Below the pieces are notes generated by a model, which was not told the origin of the DNA, did not search any database, and saw nothing but the letters and a program-made list of their open reading frames with translations. From Spirochaetaceae bacterium (GTDB lineage: Bacteria; Spirochaetota; Spirochaetia; Treponematales; Breznakiellaceae): a stretch of DNA of 18,720 nucleotides. This document shows positions 13,813 to 18,720 of the stretch, piece by piece. A program made the position numbers and the translations under genes. The DNA lies in contig JAITNZ010000005.1 in assembly GCA_031290205.1 (NCBI GenBank), forward strand, positions 1 through 18,720, read 5' to 3'. Numbering within the stretch: the stretch's first letter is position 1; every line of letters begins with the position of its first letter.

Positions 13813-14904
13813 TTACCTCTTCCCTTGAACCCCAACCATCACCCCTGCTCCCCATAAGAACGGAATGCCGAAACGTGCATAGGGTTCTATATAGAACTGT
13901 TGTATCGGGAGGCGCACGCCGACGGCGCCTTCGGCTAAAAAGAGCGCGGCGGTTTTTTGATACATGAAAACGCCGCTTATCCCGATACCAAGCTGCCCAT
14001 AGAGCTCCATATTTTTGAACAAGGCAAACTGGTGTAGACGCCCGTTCAGCCACTGCCCCAACCATGCGCGCGGGACGATGAACCGAGCCAGCGCCACCGC
14101 GTCGAGCGTATTTGACTTTTCGAAGTTAGCGCTCAAACCCATGCGGAACCCCGCTTCAAAGCGAGGAAACACGCGGTAATGCCCCGCTACCATAAACCCC
14201 AGCGCACCCCCGTTTGGATTATTATTATTCCCCTCGATACCGACACTCACACTCAACGGCTCCAAACTCGAAGCCTCCCACCACCGCTCCCCTTCCGCCG
14301 CCGCCGCTTCAGGCGGTTTCAACGGACTTGCTTCCGGTTCGCCGTCAGGCTTTCGCTCCGCCGCAGCCTCTGGTAGTTTCAACCGGCTGCCTTCGGGGTC
14401 GCGGTCGGGTTTTGGCTCCGCCGCCACAGCCGGTTCTGGCTGGCTGCCGTCGGGTTCCGGCTCCGCAGCGATTTCAGGTTCAGCAGCTATCGCCGGTTCT
14501 GATTGGCTGCCGTCGGGTTCCGGCTCCGCGGCGATTTCAGGTTCAGTAGCTATCGCCGGTTCTGGCTGGCTTCCGTCGGGTTCCGGCTCTGCGGCGATTT
14601 CAGGTTCAGCAGCTATCGCCGGTTCTGATTGGCTGCCGTCGTGCTCGCTGATGTTTTCGGTTTCGCTTATAATGTCTATTTCACTCGTGATTTCACTCTC
14701 GGTATCATCCTGAGCAAAGGCAGGGGGACAAAATAATAAGTAACAGATAAGGTAACAGATAAGGTAAAAGGGAAGAGGGAAGAGGTAAAAGGTAAAAGGC
14801 GTTTTAGTAAGAACGCGCTGTTGTTTACCAATCGAGCTGCCTTTAGTTTGCTTGCTACTTGCTGAGCGCTTAGCTTGTTTCCAGATAATAAATTTATTTT
14901 TCAT
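13813..14904 (-). CDS. outer-membrane protein with Glu-Pro repeats
   Basis: This is a 363-residue protein. The start is ATG 14904 after GAAGGAGTTAGGA, rather than the upstream codon at 14985. The extended leader (MKNKFIIWKQAKRS, SIGKQQRVL) resembles those of the lipoprotein at 2488 and the receptor. The hydrophobic core (TFYLFPLPFYLICYLICYLL) is encoded by heptamer and 12-base repeats and ends at a PAFA-Q cleavage site. Residues 89-151 hold three 21-residue Glu/Pro/Ala repeats, with degenerate ones to about 200. The rest (211-363) alternates like a beta-barrel (SVSVGIEG, GHYRVFPRFEAGFRMGLS, FYIEPYARFGIPFLW). The Glu-Pro arm may span the periplasm or contact the cell wall. The cobalamin riboswitch lies 660 bases upstream on the same strand. 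Confidence 0.85.
   Translation of the reverse strand: MKNKFIIWKQAKRSASSKQTKGSSIGKQQRVLTKTPFTFYLFPLPFYLICYLICYLLFCPPAFAQDDTESEITSEIDIISETENISEHDGSQSEPAIAAEPEIAAEPEPDGSQPEPAIATEPEIAAEPEPDGSQSEPAIAAEPEIAAEPEPDGSQPEPAVAAEPKPDRDPEGSRLKLPEAAAERKPDGEPEASPLKPPEAAAAEGERWWEASSLEPLSVSVGIEGNNNNPNGGALGFMVAGHYRVFPRFEAGFRMGLSANFEKSNTLDAVALARFIVPRAWLGQWLNGRLHQFALFKNMELYGQLGIGISGVFMYQKTAALFLAEGAVGVRLPIQQFYIEPYARFGIPFLWGAGVMVGVQGKR
14452..14640 (-). repeat. three tandem 63-base repeats
   Basis: Three in-frame units of 21 codons (consensus DGSQSEPAIAAEPEIAAEPEP) are nearly identical in DNA, followed by a partial fourth. Because 63 is divisible by three, copy-number change would alter arm length without frameshift. 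Confidence 0.9.
14741..14799 (-). repeat. heptamer and 12-mer repeats in signal core
   Basis: In the coding direction there are five heptamers (CCTTTTA twice, CCTCTTC twice, CCTTTTA), then two perfect CCTTATCTGTTA units. They encode the hydrophobic core of the outer-membrane protein's signal sequence. A heptamer gain or loss would shift the frame; a 12-mer change would not. Confidence 0.9.
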
Positions 14905-14910
14905 TCCTAA

Positions 14911-15034
14911 CTCCTTCAAACTAAAATATTCCCCCCCAAAAAAAAATAATCTTTGCGTCTTCGCGTGAGGCTCTTCTTCAATCACTCAAACCAAAACTCA
15001 CAGCAAAAAACTATCCTTCAAACTAAAGTCTTCC
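14911..15034. repeat. leader-type dispersed repeats
   Basis: Two related stretches (14911-14932 and 15011-15034) read on the minus strand as GGAATATTTTAGTTTGAAGGAG and GGAAGACTTTAGTTTGAAGGAT-like sequences. Similar ones lie at 6461-6485 and 7391-7416. The first supplies the ribosome-binding site of the outer-membrane protein gene. Between them lies CTTCGCGTGAGGCTCTTCTTC, also found near 7446. Confidence 0.5.
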
Positions 15035-15053
15035 CCTTTTACTTTTTAACTTA

Positions 15054-15076
15054 CTGTCTGACTCAGACAGCTTTTT
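15054..15076 (+). terminator. hairpin with T run on the plus strand
   Basis: CTGTCTGA-C-TCAGACAG (15054-15070) is followed by CTTTTTG. It looks like an intrinsic terminator for plus-strand transcription, but no plus-strand gene ends here. On the minus strand no T run follows. It may be left over from a lost gene or block antisense transcription. Confidence 0.5.
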
Positions 15077-15179
15077 GCGCCTTAAGTGCCATTACCAAAA
15101 TCGCAAAAATTGCCGCCTTTGCCAGTGTGGGTCTGTTTTGTTATCCTGGCGTTACCTCCTTTTTTCTGAAATATTCGGT

Positions 15180-15467
15180 TCAATTCAAGCCCAAGTGAAT
15201 GGATCGCCCTTCTCTTACCAAACTGAAAGTGCCTGAGGCACCAAGGCTGAAACCGCCTGAGGCGGAAATAAAAGAGCGTCTCGGCTTCTCCGTTCGAATA
15301 CTGCTAGTAACCCGACGGAGTCGCTTTGACGCTCTAAGAAACAAGGTCCAAAAAAGGTATGAGGAAAAAAGGATAAATTGCCTGTGGGGGGCGTAGCGCT
15401 GTTGAGGAAAATATTTTTTTACCGCAGTAGTTTTACCGCACAGTCCGCCACTGGTATCCAGTAACAT
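15180..15467 (-). CDS. short ORF directly behind the B12 riboswitch
   Basis: AAGGAG lies seven bases before ATG 15467, and the frame runs 95 codons. It starts MLLDTSGGLCGKTTAVKKYF, then has a hydrophobic stretch (QFILFSSYLFWTLFL) like a signal sequence, and continues as low-complexity Arg/Ser/Gly residues read from structured repeats (15225-15340). It is the first frame under riboswitch control. I infer that it is the 5' end of a former B12-regulated membrane or exported protein gene interrupted by repeat DNA. No family is recognised. A further strong AAGGAGG with no start codon lies near 15160. Confidence 0.35.
   Translation of the reverse strand: MLLDTSGGLCGKTTAVKKYFPQQRYAPHRQFILFSSYLFWTLFLRASKRLRRVTSSIRTEKPRRSFISASGGFSLGASGTFSLVREGRSIHLGLN
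15230..15334. repeat. palindromic structured repeat cluster
   Basis: Three nested palindromes lie together: TGCC-TGA-GGCA (15230-15240), CCGCC-TGA-GGCGG (15253-15265) and a long hairpin with arms GAGCGTC (15274-15280)/GACGCTC (15328-15334) and CTCCGT (15288-15293)/ACGGAG (15315-15320). GCCTGAGGCGG-like pieces also occur in the Pro-rich part of the outer-membrane protein gene near 14300-14390, in inverse orientation. This looks like a REP-type element. Confidence 0.55.
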
Positions 15468-15565
15468 AGGATCACTCCTTGCTGTGAAAATCAGAAAAAA
15501 CCGAATAAAACTAGCAGTAACGGTTGTTTCAGGCCCTCTCCACGAAGCCAAAAATCAAAACATCT

Positions 15566-15725
15566 ATAGGCCAAAGTTTCCTGAGTTACGGTCCAATCTC
15601 CGGCAAGCCTTCCCGCCTTTTTCAAGACAGTGGCTGTTTTTGCCGAACACCGTGAGCGCCAAACGCTCCACCGATTACAGTTCCGGGCGACTCGGGGATT
15701 TGCACCCCGTTCCCTTGAAACCTAT
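15566..15725 (-). ncRNA. cobalamin (B12) riboswitch
   Basis: On the minus strand all main conserved pieces of the cobalamin aptamer occur in order: closing stem ATAGG/CCTAT (15725-15721 with 15570-15566), GGGAA, GGTGCAAATCC, a CCCGGAACTGTAATCGG arm, the B12 box AGCCACTG, GGGAAGGC, and CAGGAAAC near the 3' end. Such riboswitches bind adenosyl- or aquocobalamin and switch off B12 uptake or synthesis genes. A strong promoter starts transcription at the aptamer edge. Downstream, a weak stem AACCG/CGGTT followed by TTTT, or masking of the AAGGAG near 15477, could be the expression platform. The regulated gene appears degraded; the nearest intact downstream gene is the outer-membrane protein at 13813-14904. 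Confidence 0.93.
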
Positions 15726-15732
15726 TGAGTTC

Positions 15733-15761
15733 ATTCTACCGGAGTTTGAATTTTTTGTCAA
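15733..15761 (-). promoter_or_regulatory. strong sigma-70-type promoter of the riboswitch
   Basis: TTGACA (15761-15756), a 17-base spacer and TAGAAT (15738-15733) lie on the minus strand. The predicted start site, about seven bases on, is at the first stem of the aptamer. Confidence 0.88.
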
Positions 15762-15769
15762 TAGCAGAT

Positions 15770-15799
15770 TTGAAAAAAAGCGTTTGTGGCGACTAGATA
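15770..15799 (+). promoter_or_regulatory. possible pyrG promoter
   Basis: TTGAAA (15770-15775) and TAGATA (15794-15799) are separated by 18 bases, divergent from the riboswitch promoter. A second candidate -10, TAGTAT (15817-15822), lies nearer to the gene. Confidence 0.4.
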
Positions 15800-15844
15800 A
15801 ATTGTTAATTGTGCAGTAGTATTGAGCTGGGAGCGAAGTTCATA

Positions 15845-17488
15845 ATGAACAAGTTTATTTTTGTTTCGGGCGGTGTCTGTTCGAGCTTGGGGAAGGGGGT
15901 CGCCGCTTCCTCGTTAGGCGCCCTTCTGGAGGGACGCGGGCTCAATGTCCGCATGGTCAAGTGCGACCCCTACATCAATGTTGATGCGGGGACGATGAAC
16001 CCCTATCAGCATGGCGAGGTCTACGTAACGGACGACGGGGCGGAAACCGACCTCGACCTGGGCAACTATGCGCGCTTTACGCAGAGCCCCCTCTCGCGGG
16101 CGAACTCTATCACGACAGGGCAGATTTATAAGGCGGTTATCGAAAAGGAGCGCGAAGGGCGCTTCCTCGGACGGACGATTCAGGTAATTCCCCACATTAC
16201 CGACGAGATTAAGGGGCGCATCATGGCGGTTGCCAAGGAAGACCCCGACACGGACGTGGTGATAGTCGAGATTGGCGGGACCGTCGGCGACATCGAGTCG
16301 ATTCCCTTCCTCGAAGCGGCGCGTCAGATGATTAACGAGCAGGGGCGGACGAACGCACTTTCCGTCCACCTCACGCTGATTCCCGAAGTCGCTCAGTGCG
16401 AGCTGAAGACGAAGCCGACGCAGCATTCGGTCAAGGCTATGCAGGAGCAGGGGATTCAGCCTGATGTGCTGATTTGCCGCGCTCCGGTGATGCTCGATGA
16501 TCCGACGCGGATGAAGATTTCAAACTTTACCAATGTTGAGTTGAAAGCCGTTTTCGTCTCGTTCGACGTGAGCACGACGACTTACGAGCTGCCGCTCATA
16601 TTTTCAAAGCAGGGGCTGGACCAGGTCGTGCTGGAAAAGATGGGCGTGGCGATCCGGCACGCGAACCTCAAGCCATGGACAAAGATGATGGAGCAGTTTC
16701 ACAGCCGGCAGGGGAAGCTGCGAATCGGCATCATCGGGAAGTATATGGAGCTGCATGATGCCTATAAATCAGTCTATGAAGCGCTCTTTCATGCAGGGCT
16801 TGCCAATGCCGTCGAAGTCGAGCTCGTCAAAGTCGATTCGGCGCTGCTCGAAGAGGCGGACGACCCCGAAACCATTCTTGGCGCGAACGGCTCCTCGCCG
16901 GTGGACGGCGTCCTCGTGCCGGGCGGCTTCGGCAGTCGGGGCATCAACGGCATGGTCAAGGCTGCGCAATGGGCGCGGCAAAACAAGGCGCCCTACCTCG
17001 GCATCTGCCTGGGGATGCAGATCATGGTCATCGAATGGGCGCGCTCGGTGCTGAAATGGGACGACGCCGACTCGACGGAGTTTAACGAAAGCACCAAGCA
17101 TCCGGTGGTAAGCCTCCTCGAAGAGCAGGTCGACATCATCAAATCCGGCAACATGGGAGCGACGATGCGGCTGGGGAAGAGCGAGACGCTTATCCGAGCG
17201 GGCAGCCATATCCAAGCCGCCTACGGCGACAAAAGCATCTGGGAGCGCCACCGCCACCGCTATGAATTTGCCAACAAATACCTCGTCGAGATGACCGGTT
17301 CGGGACTGATTCTGGGCGCGTTCACCGCCGACGGCAGCCTCGTCGAATGTGTCGAATGGCCCGACCACCCCTGGGGCGTAGGCGTCCAGTTCCACCCCGA
17401 ATTCAAGTCCAAACCCATAGCGCCCCACCCCTTGTTCAAAGCATTTATTAACGCAACAAAACTAACAAAAGGAAAGGAAAATCCATGA
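15845..17488 (+). CDS. pyrG: CTP synthase
   Basis: CTP synthase (glutamine-hydrolysing) converts UTP to CTP with ATP and glutamine in the cytoplasm, the last step of pyrimidine nucleotide synthesis. The synthetase half opens with the P-loop SGGVCSSLGKG (8-18), then KCDPYINVDAGTMNP and VEIGGTVGDIES (141-152). The glutaminase half has LGICLGMQ with nucleophile Cys388 and QFHPE with His517 and Glu519. At 547 residues it has the usual length. ATG 15845 (MNKFIFVSGG) is chosen over the longer frame because it matches the family start. Its GC content is visibly higher than that of the surface genes. The stop overlaps the next start by ATGA. Confidence 0.98.
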   Translation: MNKFIFVSGGVCSSLGKGVAASSLGALLEGRGLNVRMVKCDPYINVDAGTMNPYQHGEVYVTDDGAETDLDLGNYARFTQSPLSRANSITTGQIYKAVIEKEREGRFLGRTIQVIPHITDEIKGRIMAVAKEDPDTDVVIVEIGGTVGDIESIPFLEAARQMINEQGRTNALSVHLTLIPEVAQCELKTKPTQHSVKAMQEQGIQPDVLICRAPVMLDDPTRMKISNFTNVELKAVFVSFDVSTTTYELPLIFSKQGLDQVVLEKMGVAIRHANLKPWTKMMEQFHSRQGKLRIGIIGKYMELHDAYKSVYEALFHAGLANAVEVELVKVDSALLEEADDPETILGANGSSPVDGVLVPGGFGSRGINGMVKAAQWARQNKAPYLGICLGMQIMVIEWARSVLKWDDADSTEFNESTKHPVVSLLEEQVDIIKSGNMGATMRLGKSETLIRAGSHIQAAYGDKSIWERHRHRYEFANKYLVEMTGSGLILGAFTADGSLVECVEWPDHPWGVGVQFHPEFKSKPIAPHPLFKAFINATKLTKGKENP

Positions 17489-18201
17489 ACGGTAACTGTA
17501 TTTTTATTGATTTCGAGAATGTTCAGAAGATAAATGATGAGCTGCTTTCACCCGAAACTCGATTATTTATTCTTGTCGGCTTAACGCAGGACGACAAGGC
17601 GTTTGCCTTCGCAAAAAAATTGTTCGGCAAAGTATCGTCGATAGAGCTGATAAAGGTGCCCGGTCGCGGACCGAACGCGCTTGATTTCTTCATCACATTT
17701 TATCTTGGTAAGCATATCGAAGATATTAAAACCGGCAAGATCATCATTCATTCGAATGATACCGGTTACGACCCGCTTATCAAACACTTAAGCGATAAGG
17801 GCATCTTTATCGAGCGGCGCACCTTTCAGGATACCAAGAAGACGGCAAAACCGACTGAACCGAAGGCGAGGCGGACTCGGACGCCCCTCCCCCCCCCCGT
17901 GCCGCCTGTGCAGCAAACGGCATCCGCGCCGCCTCCGCATTTAGCCCCTCCCCAAAAAAATCTGTCGCAAAATATCCCCGTAGCTGACGATGAATCGTAC
18001 ATGAGGATATTCGGCTACTTAACGGAACAGACGGCGCGGGAAAAAGCCAAGCGCCCCCGGAAGGAAAAAACGCTTATCAACCAGCTCTATTCGCACTTTG
18101 CCCAGAGCATCGAAGAGGAGAAGATACGCGAAAGCGTCAACAGGTTGATTGCCGAAAAACACATCGAACTGAGTAATAACAAGATAACATATACTATTTG
18201 A
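17485..18201 (+). CDS. NYN-domain (PIN-like) protein coupled to pyrG
   Basis: This is a 238-residue protein. Residues 1-115 form an NYN/LabA-type PIN-like nuclease fold with the expected acidic residues: Asp9 and Asn12 in IFIDFENVQ, Asp67 in NALDFFITFYLG, and Asp92/Asp96 in HSNDTGYDPLI. A Pro/Ala-rich linker (about 117-170) leads to a C-terminal helical region (172-238, KTLINQLYSHFAQSIEEEKI) that may be a winged helix binding nucleic acid. NYN proteins are thought to act on RNA. The ATGA overlap with pyrG implies translational coupling. The biological role is not known. Confidence 0.88.
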   Translation: MNGNCIFIDFENVQKINDELLSPETRLFILVGLTQDDKAFAFAKKLFGKVSSIELIKVPGRGPNALDFFITFYLGKHIEDIKTGKIIIHSNDTGYDPLIKHLSDKGIFIERRTFQDTKKTAKPTEPKARRTRTPLPPPVPPVQQTASAPPPHLAPPQKNLSQNIPVADDESYMRIFGYLTEQTAREKAKRPRKEKTLINQLYSHFAQSIEEEKIRESVNRLIAEKHIELSNNKITYTI

Positions 18202-18720
18202 GCCGCCTGCAAACGATTTTCAGCAGGGCGCGGCAGAAGAGTCGGGCAGCGATCTCGACATGATGCTGGACAGAGACGCCCGCCCACAATTCTCCCTCAT
18301 TATTACAATCTCGGAGTAGTTGACTGTAAAAGTTAAAAGGAGCGCCGACGGCCGTCAGCGGGTTGGGTGTATAAGGAATTGCTATCTTGCCGCGCGACGC
18401 TCCCAGCTCTATATTACTATAATTTTATAATTTCGTCAAATGGCTTACAATTATTTGCTTTCCGCTCCCGACATTCCGATAAAACAGGGTCAAGATAGTA
18501 ATTTGGGTCACTCGAACAATTCATAGTTTTCTGCTCAGTATACCTCATTTCCCCCATTCTTGTGGACCCTTTAGAAATGGTGGGTGCACTTCCAAATTCT
18601 GGGTAAATCGGCAGTGCTGGGGGGAAGTCGACCCCTCGCCCGATAATTGCACCCGAACCGGTGAGGGTGTTTACGCAATTAATCTAGCACGGCGTAGCGC
18701 CAGCGAAAGCCGCTGTTCAG
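18202..18720. other. region without a recognised gene
   Basis: No confident gene is seen in these 519 bases. On the minus strand an open frame without a start codon runs 18422-18194 (ELGASRGKIAIPYTPNPLTA and on). A second runs 18683-18417, with possible ATGs at 18557 and 18548 (MRYTEQKTMNCSSDPNYYLD and on). Neither matches a family I know. A perfect palindrome, GACGGCCGTC, lies near 18347-18356. No tRNA or rRNA fold was found. Confidence 0.35.
18411..18439 (-). promoter_or_regulatory. promoter-like site facing the NYN gene
   Basis: TTGACG (18439-18434), a 17-base spacer and TAATAT (18416-18411) lie on the minus strand. The initial transcribed sequence GAGCTGGGAGCG is identical to that just upstream of pyrG (15824-15835). 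A transcript from here would run antisense into the NYN gene. Confidence 0.45.

Noticed and set aside
13813..14904. Glu-Pro repeat protein as a TonB protein
   Set aside because: The arm resembles the Pro-rich TonB linker, but the C-terminal half alternates like an outer-membrane barrel and lacks a TonB C-terminal motif such as a YP pair.
14904..14985. 27-codon upstream extension of the outer-membrane protein
   Set aside because: AAGGAG and ATG 14904 match the starts of the other leader-bearing genes; the extension is dispersed repeat sequence.
15199..15396. 65-residue plus-strand frame (starting MDRPSLTKLKVPEAP)
   Set aside because: It has no ribosome-binding site and is made of palindromic repeat DNA related to the Pro-rich part of the outer-membrane protein gene; better explained as a structured repeat.
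15914..17428. Long antisense frames inside pyrG
   Set aside because: pyrG is GC-rich, which creates long spurious frames on the other strand; the plus-strand protein is unambiguous.
18560..18720. Possible group II intron or stable RNA end
   Set aside because: GC-rich hairpin-capable sequence is present, but no domain V-like or other recognised RNA core could be identified.

Overview
The window reads as part of a Gram-negative, host-associated spirochaete, most like a gut Treponema. This is inference. It rests on many signal-peptidase-II lipoproteins beside a TonB-dependent receptor, GLUG-repeat and beta-helix surface lipoproteins, several PIN-type toxin-antitoxin pairs, moderate GC content and polypurine/polypyrimidine heptamer tracts. 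There is no rRNA or tRNA gene and no CRISPR array.

Layout. (1) 1-4871: the 3' tip of an unknown plus-strand gene, then three minus-strand surface genes: a GLUG lipoprotein, a second lipoprotein and a TonB receptor. The last two share a nearly identical 5' leader. (2) 4872-8180: a toxin-antitoxin island with two plus-strand vapBC-like modules (98% identical ends, unrelated middles; one toxin broken by a single TGA), a decayed PIN toxin with its intact small partner, a duplicated stump of the GLUG lipoprotein, a minus-strand BrnT-type pair and several short repeats. (3) 8197-13752: three large minus-strand lipoproteins: an Fn3-like protein, a second GLUG protein, and a Big2 plus beta-helix protein. 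(4) 13813-14904: an outer-membrane protein with Glu-Pro repeats, whose leader resembles those of the receptor and the second lipoprotein. (5) 15054-15761: a strong promoter and a clear cobalamin riboswitch reading leftward into a short, apparently decayed frame and structured repeats. (6) 15770-18201: divergent pyrG (CTP synthase) translationally coupled to an NYN-domain gene. (7) 18202-18720: no recognisable gene, but a promoter-like site and two open frames.

How the parts may work together. The minus-strand genes from 14904 to 190 build a cell-surface set. The riboswitch suggests that at least the start of this block was tied to vitamin B12 status. The most notable pattern is that three unrelated surface proteins start with one shared, unusually long basic signal sequence. 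Its hydrophobic core is encoded by heptanucleotide repeats or a T8 tract, where slippage would change the reading frame. In the receptor the only ATG of this leader is one base out of frame with the body of the protein, as expected for a phase-OFF allele. Everything here was read by eye; no database search was run.
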